Source: Salidesulfovibrio onnuriiensis | Lineage (GTDB): Bacteria; Desulfobacterota; Desulfovibrionia; Desulfovibrionales; Desulfovibrionaceae | Assembly: GCF_008001235.1 (NCBI RefSeq) | Contig: NZ_CP040751.1 | Span: 1-64,000, forward strand | Length of the DNA stretch: 64,000 bases | Reading direction: 5' to 3' | Shown here: positions 28,982 to 37,797 of the stretch, in pieces | Position numbering within the stretch: position 1 is the first letter of the stretch | Layout: each line of letters begins with the position of its first letter | Notes under the pieces: model-generated | The model's database searches: none | Told to the model about the DNA's origin: nothing | What the model saw: the letters and a program-made list of their open reading frames with translations, nothing else | Program-made: the position numbers and the translations under genes

Positions 28982-29404
28982 ATGAACACACGAACCATGA
29001 CCATTCCCGTCCGGCGCAGAATCCGCCGGAGCCGACCGGCCCAGATCGGGCTGCTCTTTCTGCTGTGGCTGGGGTGCGAATGCGGCGTCCGCGTCCTGGG
29101 ACTGCCCATACCCGGCGGCATCCTGGGCATGATCGCCGCATACGTCCTGCTGGCCTGCAACAGGGTCAGCCTTTCGAGCCTGCGCCGGGGCGCGGAATGG
29201 TACCTCGGGGAAATGCTGCTCTTCTTCATCCCGGCCGTACCCGCCATCATCGAACACCGCGAACTGCTGGGGATGCTGGGGCTGAAACTCGTTGCGGTCA
29301 TCCTGGCGGGCACCGTTGCGGTCATGGCCGTCACCGCCCTGACCGTGGACCTCTTCTACCGCTGGAGCGTGCGCCATGAGCCCACTGATTCACCTCTGGA
29401 ATAA
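28982..29404 (+). CDS. CidA/LrgA-family membrane protein
   Basis: 140-aa small membrane protein with four predicted helices and the family segment LGLPIPGGILGM. The family is holin-like and, with its CidB/LrgB partner, has been linked to cell lysis control and to export or import of small organic acids. The start at 28982 has GGAG upstream; an upstream ATG at 28943 is less likely. The gene overlaps the following CidB-like gene by 29 bp, implying translational coupling. Confidence 0.88.
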   Translation: MNTRTMTIPVRRRIRRSRPAQIGLLFLLWLGCECGVRVLGLPIPGGILGMIAAYVLLACNRVSLSSLRRGAEWYLGEMLLFFIPAVPAIIEHRELLGMLGLKLVAVILAGTVAVMAVTALTVDLFYRWSVRHEPTDSPLE

Positions 29405-30086
29405 CCCCCTGATCCAGACCCCGGCCTGGTCCGGGCTGACCATCGCCCTGTACCTGGCGGCCAAGCGCATCCACCGCCGCTGGGGCCGCTGGTGGCAGAC
29501 CCCGCTGGCGCTGACCCCGGTGCTGCTCATCGGACTGCTCCTGGCCCTGCATTCCCGCTACAGCGACTATCACCGGGCCACGGCCTGGCTCATCACCCTG
29601 CTCGGCCCGGCCACCGTGGCCTTTGCGGTCCCCATCTACGAGTACCGCCACCTCGTCCGCCGCCACTGGCCGCTGCTCGGGACCGGCATGATCGCGGGCA
29701 GCGCCACGGCCCTTGCCACGGGCTGGGGATTCGCAACGCTCCTGGGCATCGACGGAAGCGTGCGCCTGAGCCTGCTGCCGCGCTCCATCAGCACCCCCTT
29801 TGCCATGGACATGGCCCGGCACATCGGCGGCATGGCGGACCTGGCGGCCATTTTCGTGGTCCTCACCGGCATATTCGGAACCATTGTCGGGGAGCTGATG
29901 ATCAACTGGCTGCCCCTGCGCTCGGCCCTGGCGCGCGGGGCCATGCTCGGGGTGGCGGCCCATGCGGCGGGCACGGCCAAGGCCCACGAGATCGGCCGGG
30001 AGGAAGGGTCGGTGGCCGGGCTGCTCATGATCCTCGTGGGCATGCTCAACGTGCTCGGGGCCAGCCTGTTCTCCCTGCTCGGGTAG
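29376..30086 (+). CDS. CidB/LrgB-family membrane protein
   Basis: 236-aa polytopic membrane protein. Family signatures are visible: LLGPATVAFAVPIYE, LLPRSISTPFAMD and GAMLGVAAHAAGTAKA. It works with the upstream CidA-like protein. No rho-independent terminator is evident after it; the next gene is convergent, 28 bp away. Confidence 0.9.
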   Translation: MSPLIHLWNNPLIQTPAWSGLTIALYLAAKRIHRRWGRWWQTPLALTPVLLIGLLLALHSRYSDYHRATAWLITLLGPATVAFAVPIYEYRHLVRRHWPLLGTGMIAGSATALATGWGFATLLGIDGSVRLSLLPRSISTPFAMDMARHIGGMADLAAIFVVLTGIFGTIVGELMINWLPLRSALARGAMLGVAAHAAGTAKAHEIGREEGSVAGLLMILVGMLNVLGASLFSLLG

Positions 30087-30114
30087 GCCTTCGCCCGCGC
30101 CGCAACCGGGCGGG

Positions 30115-30690
30115 CTATTCCAGGACGATATTGAGATTGGCCAGCAGGGAAACGGCCTCGGGCAGGGAAAAGCGGGTCTTCCTGAGCCTGTTGGTTTCCG
30201 CGTTCATGTAATAGTTTCGCGCGGTGCGGAAATCTGCCTCCGTGAGATCGGTCTGGTGAAACTGGCACTGGGCGAGATCGCAGTCGTCAAAGACCGCCTG
30301 CCGCAGCTTGGTGTTGGAAAAGGCGGAATTGGCCAGCAGGCATGAGGTGAACCGGAAGCGGGAAAGGTTCATGTCCGCGAACAGATTGTTCTCCATGAGG
30401 CAGCCCGTGTACGCGGCGGAAAGAAAACCGCCCGTACCGCTCCAGTTCAGGCCCAGCAGCTTGCAGTCCGTGAACGTCGCCCCCGTGAACACGGCCCCGG
30501 CCATCTCCACCAGCGATAAATTGCAACGCACGAACTCGCATTCATCGAAAACGCAATCGCTCAGGCGTCTCGACTGGAACGAGCAATCCCGGAACACGCA
30601 TTCATAAAAGGAAATGTCCTCCAGGTCGGACCGGCAGTCGATCTCGCGAAATTCTTGACGCTCGATGCTTTCACCACGGGAAAACGGCAT
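30115..30690 (-). CDS. Pentapeptide-repeat protein
   Basis: 191-aa protein with about 25 successive A(D/N)LXX-type pentapeptides, for example CVFRD, CSFQS, CVFDE, CEFVR, CNLSL and ADFRT, which fold as a right-handed quadrilateral beta-helix. Relatives such as McbG and Qnr mimic DNA and protect gyrase, but many members have other or unknown roles. Nothing in the neighbourhood (CidB-like gene, nik operon) decides the role. The gene stands alone: the nik operon terminator lies upstream at 30728-30760. Confidence 0.85.
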   Translation of the reverse strand: MPFSRGESIERQEFREIDCRSDLEDISFYECVFRDCSFQSRRLSDCVFDECEFVRCNLSLVEMAGAVFTGATFTDCKLLGLNWSGTGGFLSAAYTGCLMENNLFADMNLSRFRFTSCLLANSAFSNTKLRQAVFDDCDLAQCQFHQTDLTEADFRTARNYYMNAETNRLRKTRFSLPEAVSLLANLNIVLE

Positions 30691-30727
30691 GGCCTCTCCT
30701 CTGCACGGGCAATGGGATTGCTAAAAC

Positions 30728-30760
30728 GAAAAAGGGTCTGCACACGAAAGTGCGGACCCC
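30728..30760 (-). terminator. Rho-independent terminator of the nik operon
   Basis: GGGTCTGCAC and GTGCGGACCC pair around ACGAAA. On the minus strand the stem is followed by TTTTTCGTTT, about 90 bp beyond the nikE stop. Confidence 0.85.
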
Positions 30761-30847
30761 CTTGATTCGGGAAACATCCTAAACGCCCCGCTTGTCACAG
30801 GTCAAGCCGCAAAGCACCCCGGCACAACGAACGCAACGCCCGGACCG

Positions 30848-31663
30848 TCACGATTCCTGCGGAACAGAGTCCCGGAGCCGCGCCATATCCGGCATGGGAG
30901 GAAGCATGGCGTCGAAAAGTTCTTCCAGGGCCCGCGATTGCCCCGTGTCCGCCATAGTCTCGGGATCAAAGGGATAAAGCTCCCCCTCGCTCATGAAAAA
31001 GGCGCGGTCGCAGAATTTCCGGACCAGACGCAGGTCGTGGGTGACGAACAGGTAGGCCGTGCCATGCTGCTTGCGTAGCGACGTCAGCAGGTCGAGAATA
31101 CGGACCTGGATCAGCATGTCGAGGCTGCTGACGGCCTCGTCGAGAATGATGACCTGCGGGGATGGGGCCAGGGCGCGGGCAATGCAGATGCGCTGCAGCT
31201 GCCCGCCGCTGAAACGGCCCGGAAGCTTGTTCGCATCGTCCGGGGAAAGCCCGACCTGTTCCAGCAGCTCGGCCACACGGTCACGGAGAGCCTTCCCCTT
31301 GAGCCGGTCGAAATTGCGAAGCGGTTCGGCAATGATCTCACCGGCGGTCATTCGCGGGTTGCTGGACCCGATGGCATCCTGAAACACCACCTGAACCGCT
31401 CTCCGCAAATCCAGGGGAAGCGTCTTGAACCCGGCGACATCCTGCCCCAGAATCCTGACGCTGCCGCTGTCCGGAGCCTCCAGCCCGAGCATGATGCGGC
31501 CGAGCGTGCTCTTCCCGCCGCCGCTTCTTCCCACGAGCCCGAGACATTCCCCCGCATGCAGCGAAAGATTGACGTTCCGGAGCACGGTAAAACGCTCCTG
31601 CTTGCGGAAGAATCCCCCGCGTCCATAGGTCTTGCTCACGTTTTCTATTTCGATGACGGCCAT
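30848..31663 (-). CDS. nikE: Nickel ABC transporter ATP-binding protein NikE
   Basis: 271-aa ATPase of the oligopeptide/nickel importer family. Walker A GRSGGGKST, signature FSGGQLQRI, Walker B VIILDEAVSSLD and switch THDLRLV are present. The start at 31663 was chosen for GGAG eight bases upstream and because MAVIEIENV opens the domain; it lies 13 bp after the nikD stop. It is the last gene of nikABCDE. Confidence 0.88.
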   Translation of the reverse strand: MAVIEIENVSKTYGRGGFFRKQERFTVLRNVNLSLHAGECLGLVGRSGGGKSTLGRIMLGLEAPDSGSVRILGQDVAGFKTLPLDLRRAVQVVFQDAIGSSNPRMTAGEIIAEPLRNFDRLKGKALRDRVAELLEQVGLSPDDANKLPGRFSGGQLQRICIARALAPSPQVIILDEAVSSLDMLIQVRILDLLTSLRKQHGTAYLFVTHDLRLVRKFCDRAFFMSEGELYPFDPETMADTGQSRALEELFDAMLPPMPDMARLRDSVPQES

Positions 31664-31676
31664 GGAATCGCTCCGG

Positions 31677-32453
31677 TTATTGGTATCCTGAAATACGCAG
31701 ATGCGTGGCAATCAGATTCCGCGTGTATTCGTGCCTCGGGGTTCTGAAGATGTCGTGCACGGTGCCCCGCTCAATGATTCTCCCGTCGTGCATGACGGCC
31801 ACATCGTCGGCAAGGCGGGCGATGACGCCCAGGTCGTGCGTGACCAGCAGCATTCCGAGCCCCCGGTTCTGCTTGAGCCCGGCCAGCAGATCCAGCACGC
31901 GGGCCTGGGCCACGGTGTCGAGGTCGGTGGTCGGCTCGTCCGCGATGAGAAACGGGGCTTCCAGTATCAGGGCCAGCGCCACCATGACGCGCTGGAGCAT
32001 CCCGCCGCTCATCTGGAAGGGATACAGGTCGGGCACCGGACGGGGATCCGCAAAGCCGACCTCCTCCAGGGCGTTCAGCATCCTGTCCATACTGTCCGAA
32101 GCAAGCAGGCCGTGGGCGGAAAGGGTTTCCTTGAAATGGGTGCGTATGGTGAACACCGGATCGAAACAGCTCATGGGGTTCTGCAGGATCATCCCTATTT
32201 TCCGGCTGCGGACGTCTCGGCGGGACTCTCTGTCCTGCAACGGAAGACCCTCCACGCGGATGTCCCCCTGCATACCGAGTCCCTTGGGCAAAAGGTCCAG
32301 GACCGAAAGGCAGGTAAGGGATTTCCCACTCCCGCTTGCGCCCACAAGCCCCATGACGCGCCCCTGCGAGGCCTCGAAGCTTATGCCGGAAATCAGTTCC
32401 TTTCCCGCCGCATGCACATGCAAATCCCTGATTTCGAGAAAAGGTGCGCTCAT
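31677..32453 (-). CDS. nikD: Nickel ABC transporter ATP-binding protein NikD
   Basis: 258-aa ATPase partner of NikE. Walker A GASGSGKS, signature MSGGMLQRV, Walker B FLIADEPTTDLD and switch THDLGV are visible. It overlaps the nikC stop by 4 bp. The C-terminal HEYTRNLI segment is typical of this family. Confidence 0.9.
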   Translation of the reverse strand: MSAPFLEIRDLHVHAAGKELISGISFEASQGRVMGLVGASGSGKSLTCLSVLDLLPKGLGMQGDIRVEGLPLQDRESRRDVRSRKIGMILQNPMSCFDPVFTIRTHFKETLSAHGLLASDSMDRMLNALEEVGFADPRPVPDLYPFQMSGGMLQRVMVALALILEAPFLIADEPTTDLDTVAQARVLDLLAGLKQNRGLGMLLVTHDLGVIARLADDVAVMHDGRIIERGTVHDIFRTPRHEYTRNLIATHLRISGYQ

Positions 32454-33301
32454 CGGGCTTCCTCCTGCACGGCCAGGGCCGGGTCAAAGGAATCACGAAG
32501 CGCATCGCCCAGCAGGTTGAAGGCCATGACCGTCACGAAAATCATTCCTCCCGGCAGCATGATCAGGATGGGGTGGGTCCAGATGAACTGGCGCGCATCG
32601 CTGATCATGACCCCCCATTCGGGCATGGGCGGGGTGACCCCGAGACCGAGGAAGGACAGGCCCGAGACATGGAGCATCATGTGCCCGATGTCGAGGGTGC
32701 ACAGAATGAGCAGCTGGGCAAAGACCGGGGGCAGGATATGACGGGCGATGGTCCGCAGCCTCCCGGTGCCGGCCACCTTGGCGGCCAGGACGTATTCCCT
32801 GCTCTTCAGCGAAAGGACCATGCTCCGAATGATGCGCGCATACCAGGCCCAGTGGGTCAGGGCCACGGCTATGATGACGTTGACCATTCCGGTTCCCAGC
32901 ACCCCGATAAGAAACATGGCCAGGATGAATGTGGGAAAGGTGAGAAAGACGTCGCAGAAACGCATCAGCGTGGAGTCGACGGTTCCGCCCGCGTAGCCGG
33001 AAAGCGTGCCCACCGTGAACCCGAGCAGCAGGACGATGCCCATGATGGCCGCCACCGAGCTTATGGAGGTCCGGGTGCCGTAGACCAGCCGGGAAAGCAC
33101 GTCCCGGCCGAGGTGGTCGCAGCCCAGCGGATGCTCCGCCGAGGGTGGGGCGAACTTGTTTTCGAGCACCACCGCAGTGGGATCATCGGGCGCAATGACC
33201 GGGGCGAAGACGGCCGTGGCGCAAACGGCAACGGCCATAACCGTGGCCAGAATCAGGATGCCCCGCTTGCGCATGGTGCGGATCAGGTCGGGTGCGATCA
33301 T
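32450..33301 (-). CDS. nikC: Nickel ABC transporter permease NikC
   Basis: 283-aa inner-membrane permease with six predicted helices. The family start [20 protein letters not shown] and the EAA-loop region ([20 protein letters not shown]) are visible. It overlaps both nikB and nikD by 4 bp. Confidence 0.9.
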   Translation of the reverse strand: MIAPDLIRTMRKRGILILATVMAVAVCATAVFAPVIAPDDPTAVVLENKFAPPSAEHPLGCDHLGRDVLSRLVYGTRTSISSVAAIMGIVLLLGFTVGTLSGYAGGTVDSTLMRFCDVFLTFPTFILAMFLIGVLGTGMVNVIIAVALTHWAWYARIIRSMVLSLKSREYVLAAKVAGTGRLRTIARHILPPVFAQLLILCTLDIGHMMLHVSGLSFLGLGVTPPMPEWGVMISDARQFIWTHPILIMLPGGMIFVTVMAFNLLGDALRDSFDPALAVQEEAR

Positions 33302-34242
33302 CGGTTGCCGCCTCCTTCCAGACGGATACGGGGATCAAGCCAGGCGTAGAGGATGTCCACGCCGAGGTTCATGAGCACGAATATGCTGGTCATGATGAGG
33401 ATGAAACACTGCATGACGGGATAGTCCCGGTTGTAGATGGCGGAAACCGCGTACCGGCCGACGCCAGGCCAGGAAAAGATGCTTTCGGCGACAACCGCGC
33501 CGCCAAAGAGCTCGCCCACGTGCATGCCGACGGCGGTAATGACCGGTATGAGCGAGTTGACCAGGATATGCCGCCCCACGACCACCCGTTCCGGCAGACC
33601 CCGGACGCGGGCGTAAAGCACGTACCGGGCATGCATGTTGTCGAGCATGTTGCCGCGAATGAGCCGGGTGTTGATGGCCATGGACATGAGCGACATGGAC
33701 ACGGCGGGCATGATCATGTGATCCAGCCCTCCCATGCCCAGCGGGGGCAGCCAGCCCAGCTGGATGGAAAAACACCAGACCAGCAGGAAGCCCAGCCAGA
33801 AGCCCGGCATGGACACCCCGGCAAAGGCCATGGTGCGGGTCAGGTGGTCGGGCAGGCGGTCCTTTTCCAGGGCGGACCAGATGCCCAGAGGCAGGCTGAC
33901 CGCCAGGGTGAGCAGCAACGAGAACCCGGCCAACTTCAGGGTATTGGGCAGGTAGTAGAGTATTTCCTCGAGAACGGGCAGGCCCGTGACATAGGAACGG
34001 CCGAAGTCCAGCACCAGCGCCTTTCCCAGCCAGCGGACGTACTGCACCGCGATGGGCAGGTCGAGCCCCAGCTCGTGCCGGGCAAAGGCCAAGGCCTCAT
34101 CCGTCGGCGGGATGTTTGAGAGGCGCAGGTAGGACATGGCCGGATCCCCCTGCCCCAGACGCAGGATCAGGAAGACCACGACCGACACGGCCAGGAGCAT
34201 GGGTATGAGAATGAGCAGCCGTTTGGCTATGTAACGCAGCAT
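33298..34242 (-). CDS. nikB: Nickel ABC transporter permease NikB
   Basis: 314-aa inner-membrane permease forming the channel with NikC. It has the DppB-type N-terminus ([21 protein letters not shown], shortened here) and EAA-like loop ([16 protein letters not shown]). It starts 3 bp after the nikA stop and overlaps nikC by 4 bp. Confidence 0.9.
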   Translation of the reverse strand: MLRYIAKRLLILIPMLLAVSVVVFLILRLGQGDPAMSYLRLSNIPPTDEALAFARHELGLDLPIAVQYVRWLGKALVLDFGRSYVTGLPVLEEILYYLPNTLKLAGFSLLLTLAVSLPLGIWSALEKDRLPDHLTRTMAFAGVSMPGFWLGFLLVWCFSIQLGWLPPLGMGGLDHMIMPAVSMSLMSMAINTRLIRGNMLDNMHARYVLYARVRGLPERVVVGRHILVNSLIPVITAVGMHVGELFGGAVVAESIFSWPGVGRYAVSAIYNRDYPVMQCFILIMTSIFVLMNLGVDILYAWLDPRIRLEGGGNR

Positions 34243-34245
34243 CGG

Positions 34246-35844
34246 CTAGTCCTTGTGCATGGTTTCAAAGGGGAATTCGTACTTGGTGTGGCCGAACTCC
34301 ACGCCCTTCAATTCCGGACGATGCACGTAGATGTTGGTCATGTAGGAAAGCGGCATGTACACGGCCTGCTCATGCAGGGTGGTTAGAATGTATCTGTAGA
34401 GATCCTGCCGCTTTTTCTCGTCCACGCTGATGAGCGCCTCGCCGATCTTCCGGTCGATCTCCGCCTTCATGGGCAGACCCAGTTGCGCCTGGTAGTCGGC
34501 ATGGGCGGGCTTGCGCATGGAGCTGCAGAAGGAGTGCGGGTCATAGGGAGCGCCCCAGGTATCGCCGAAGATCATGCCGAACTCGCCGGTTTTCTGGCGC
34601 GTGAGGAAGGAGTCCTTTTCCTCGCCCACAAGGCGGACCTTCATGCCGAGCCGCTTCAGGTCGCCCTGCATGACTTCGGCCACCGACTTCTGCAGGGCGT
34701 CGTTGCCGACAAAGCAAAGATCAAGGCACAGCTCCCGGCCGTCCTTGATACGGTACTGGTGTTCCTCGTCCCACTTCCACCCGGCAGCATCCAGCAGTGC
34801 GGCGGCCTTTTCCGGATCGAACGAGAACGGGGCCAGTCCCAGGTCGCAATACGGCGTCTCCGGGGAAAACAGGGTGTCGGCCTGGGGCTCCACGCCGAGG
34901 AAGATATGCTTGACGATGGCCCCCTTGTTGACGCCGTGCAGGATGGCCTTGCGCACGGCAAAGTCGTTGGTGGGAAAACGGTTGCTGTTGACGGCCAGCG
35001 TCCGTGTCGCAAAGGGAAGGGAGACACTCGTTTCCAGGTTCTTCATGGAAGCGTAGCGGGCAAAGGTGTCCAACCCGATCTGGCCGCTGCCATGGCCGCC
35101 GGAGCCGTAGATCAAGTCGATCTCGCCGGTGTCGAAGGCCACCGCCCGGCCGTCCGAGTCGGGAATGACCTTGACGACGAGACGCTTGAACAACGGCTTG
35201 TCCCCCCAATAGAGATCGTTGACCTCGAACAGGTCGTATTCCCCCTTGCGGATTTCGACCAGCTTCCACGGACCGGTGCCGATGGGCGCCTTGATGGCCT
35301 TGGAGGTATCGCCGCTCTCGGGGAACCCGGAAGGGGACAGGAAGCGCATGGGCCGAATGAGACAGAGTTCCTGCAAGGTCGGATAATACGGATTCTTGAG
35401 ATTGAGCTGGAACGTATGGCCGTCGATGACCTTGGTGGAATCGATCTGGGCGATGAATTCAAGCCAGTCATGCCGCTTTGAGTTTCGCAACACGGCGTCG
35501 AAATTCATTTTCACCGCCTGGGCATCAAACGGGGTTCCGTCAGAAAAACGGACGCCCTTACGAAGGTGAAAAACATAGGATTTCCCGTCCGGAGAAATAT
35601 CCCAAGACGTTGCCAGGCACGGCTGCACCTTTCCTCCCTTGCCGTAACGGACAAGAGATTCGTAGACCATGGCCTGCGCGAACATCTGATTTGGCGAATA
35701 CGCATGAGGATTCAGCGGCCCCACGTTGGCGGACCATGAGTAACGCAGCGTGTCCGCGGAAGCGGCATGCAGCGCACAGGGGCATACAACAAAGGCGAAC
35801 AACACAAGCACAATAACTTTACTGATAGCAAATGCCTTTTTCAT
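34246..35844 (-). CDS. nikA: Periplasmic nickel-binding protein NikA
   Basis: 532-aa periplasmic binding protein. Signal peptide MKKAFAISKVIVLVLFAF, then a sequence very close to E. coli NikA: NVGPLNPHAYSPNQMFAQ, KAPIGTGPW, GEIDLIYG, DTWGAPYDPHSF and SSMRKPAHADYQAQ. The last holds the histidine that contacts the Ni-chelate complex. This makes the nickel assignment firmer than for generic peptide binders. Nickel would serve NiFe hydrogenases. The start at 35844 follows GAGGA by seven bases. It heads nikABCDE; no nikR gene is adjacent. Confidence 0.9.
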   Translation of the reverse strand: MKKAFAISKVIVLVLFAFVVCPCALHAASADTLRYSWSANVGPLNPHAYSPNQMFAQAMVYESLVRYGKGGKVQPCLATSWDISPDGKSYVFHLRKGVRFSDGTPFDAQAVKMNFDAVLRNSKRHDWLEFIAQIDSTKVIDGHTFQLNLKNPYYPTLQELCLIRPMRFLSPSGFPESGDTSKAIKAPIGTGPWKLVEIRKGEYDLFEVNDLYWGDKPLFKRLVVKVIPDSDGRAVAFDTGEIDLIYGSGGHGSGQIGLDTFARYASMKNLETSVSLPFATRTLAVNSNRFPTNDFAVRKAILHGVNKGAIVKHIFLGVEPQADTLFSPETPYCDLGLAPFSFDPEKAAALLDAAGWKWDEEHQYRIKDGRELCLDLCFVGNDALQKSVAEVMQGDLKRLGMKVRLVGEEKDSFLTRQKTGEFGMIFGDTWGAPYDPHSFCSSMRKPAHADYQAQLGLPMKAEIDRKIGEALISVDEKKRQDLYRYILTTLHEQAVYMPLSYMTNIYVHRPELKGVEFGHTKYEFPFETMHKD

Positions 35845-35893
35845 GCAAGATTCCTCTATGTGTTGATTAAAACAGGGGATATAAATGAAATTC

Positions 35894-35922
35894 GTGCTAC
35901 GATAAGTATGGAATCGTGTCAA
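35894..35922 (-). promoter_or_regulatory. Putative nik promoter with overlapping inverted repeat
   Basis: Minus strand: TTGACA (35922-35917), 17-bp spacer, TAGCAC (35899-35894). The spacer contains ACGAT-N9-ATCGT (35899-35917), placed so that a bound repressor would block RNA polymerase. It does not match the E. coli NikR consensus, so the regulator is open. No convincing gene is seen between 35845 and 36072. Confidence 0.4.
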
Positions 35923-36072
35923 CTATCGCCCCGCTTCCCAGCCCTTTCCAACGCCATGCGGGAGACGATGACATTCAAGGTGCATAGCCGCCATAAGCGC
36001 CAGCGGATGCGGAAACTCGGAGCGCCAAAACGAGAAGGACTTCAATACCCAAAGAAAAAAACACCGAGGAAT

Positions 36073-36107
36073 AACGAAAAAAGACCCACACTTTCGTGTG
36101 GGTCTTT
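36073..36107 (-). terminator. Terminator of tRNA-Asp transcript
   Basis: AAGACCCACAC and GTGTGGGTCTT pair around a four-base loop. On the minus strand it is followed by TTTTTTCG, 11 bp beyond the 3' end of the tRNA. Confidence 0.85.
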
Positions 36108-36117
36108 CTGCTTTCAG

Positions 36118-36194
<77 letters not shown>

Positions 36195-36331
36195 GCTTTA
36201 TGGACTTGACGGAAACTGGTCCCCGCCGCGTCGAGATGGCAATATGCCTATGGCGGGCCTGATTGTCAACAATATTTTCAAAAATTTTTAACCACTCTCA
36301 ACATACTGTTTTATCTACAAATAGACAGCAG

Positions 36332-37615
36332 CTAGCCCGCCCAGAGAAGCCGTTTTCCCTTGCGACTCAGCCACCCCAGGGCAAGCCCCTTGTAATACAG
36401 CGCCACCGGGCCTTTTCCTTCGCCGCCCTGCAGGGCGCGGCCCGCGAAAAGCCCTGCCAGATCATTGATATTGTCCGTCGACACCTGCTCGGCTTCCGAG
36501 GGGTCGCCCAGGCGCGGCATGAGGCAGCGGGACAGGGAATCGGGCTTGAAGGCCAAAGTCTTTCCCTTTTCGCCGACCTTCCCCAGCGAAAACCCCTGCC
36601 AGCGCATGCCGCCCGGCGCGAGCTCCATGGCCCGGTCGTGGATGAACATGGCCTTGCCTCCAAAGGAATAGACGCGGCCCGGCGGCAGGCTCTGCTCCAC
36701 CATGAATTCCCCGCCGCGAAAATCGCACAGCGCAATCCTCTTACCCGGCAGGGACGTTTTTTGCGCACCCTCCGTTGCCTCGACATCGGACGTGCCCCCC
36801 TCCTTGACGAACCGGGCCAGGAAAAAGCCCTGCCCCTCGGATTCGTCTGCCACGCGGAGCACGCCGTCCGCATCCGGAAGTTGCGGTTCGGAAAAGACGA
36901 ACCCCTCAAAGGGTTCCAGCGGATCAAGCCGCAGATCGAGATGTTCGAGCGCCCAGCGGACCTGCTCCTCGTTTTCCTCCACATTGGTGGTGCAGGTGGA
37001 ATACAGCACGCGCCCGCCGGGCCGGAGCAGGGAGGCCGCCTTTTTCAGGAGCGCTTTTTGCATTTCGACCATGGGCTCCACGCGGCTGCCGGTCCAGACG
37101 TCCCGGGCCTTGGGGTTGCGGTCAAGGGTTCCCCAGCCGCTGCACGGCGGATCCAGCTGGATGTGATCCCAGGACCGGGCGGGAAAGGCCAATTCCTGTC
37201 CCAGGCCGCGAACCGTGGCGGTATTGGCGGCACACACCTTCTTCAGGTTGGCGCGCAGCACCCCGATGCGGTCGGCTGACGGCTCGTTGGCAAAGACAAA
37301 GCCCTCGAGCCCAACCATATCCGCGAGCTGGCTGGTCTTGCTGCCCGGTGCGGCGCACATGTCCAGCACGCTCGCCCCGGGCGGCGGCGCAAGGGCCAGC
37401 GGCGGCAGCATGGAGGAACGGTCCTGTATGTACAGACGGCCGAACCGGGCCGCCAGGGAGGAGCCCAGCGGGAACGGTTCGCTGGTCAGCACCCGGGCCA
37501 GGGGGTGGAATGGCTCGGGCTCGAAGGAGAATCCCTGGCCCCGAAGCAGATCCTCCACGAGAGGGATTTCATCCGGAGTGCAGACCAGACGGAAGCTGCG
37601 GCGTATATCGGTCAT
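36332..37615 (-). CDS. rRNA cytosine-C5 methyltransferase, RsmF/RsmB-type
   Basis: 427-aa SAM-dependent RNA m5C methyltransferase. Visible motifs: SAM-binding DMCAAPGSKTSQL, catalytic LDPPCSGWGT (motif IV cysteine) and YSTCTTN (motif VI cysteine). It lacks the N-terminal NusB-like domain of RsmB and has a C-terminal extension (about 290-427) with PUA-like character, as in RsmF/YebU. The substrate is therefore probably 16S rRNA, but the exact base is not determined. Single gene. Confidence 0.88.
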   Translation of the reverse strand: MTDIRRSFRLVCTPDEIPLVEDLLRGQGFSFEPEPFHPLARVLTSEPFPLGSSLAARFGRLYIQDRSSMLPPLALAPPPGASVLDMCAAPGSKTSQLADMVGLEGFVFANEPSADRIGVLRANLKKVCAANTATVRGLGQELAFPARSWDHIQLDPPCSGWGTLDRNPKARDVWTGSRVEPMVEMQKALLKKAASLLRPGGRVLYSTCTTNVEENEEQVRWALEHLDLRLDPLEPFEGFVFSEPQLPDADGVLRVADESEGQGFFLARFVKEGGTSDVEATEGAQKTSLPGKRIALCDFRGGEFMVEQSLPPGRVYSFGGKAMFIHDRAMELAPGGMRWQGFSLGKVGEKGKTLAFKPDSLSRCLMPRLGDPSEAEQVSTDNINDLAGLFAGRALQGGEGKGPVALYYKGLALGWLSRKGKRLLWAG

Positions 37616-37797
37616 GTTGGTATCCTGAAACAGATTTTACTTGTGATGGTACCGGTACAGGCTTATGCACCCGGTTTCAAGTCCAGGACGGCTTTGCAAG
37701 CCGCAAAAGAAACTGTTACATATGGCTCCCGCTTGAGAAGCGCGACAAAAAAGCCATCAACCATACGGGTGCACACCCGCTTTTTTCGGAGGAATAC

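Noticed and set aside
37348-37797. An N-terminal extension of the FG-GAP protein by 150 codons
   Set aside because: The extension is antisense to the rRNA methyltransferase gene, and a strong GGAGG site and signal peptide mark the start at 37798.
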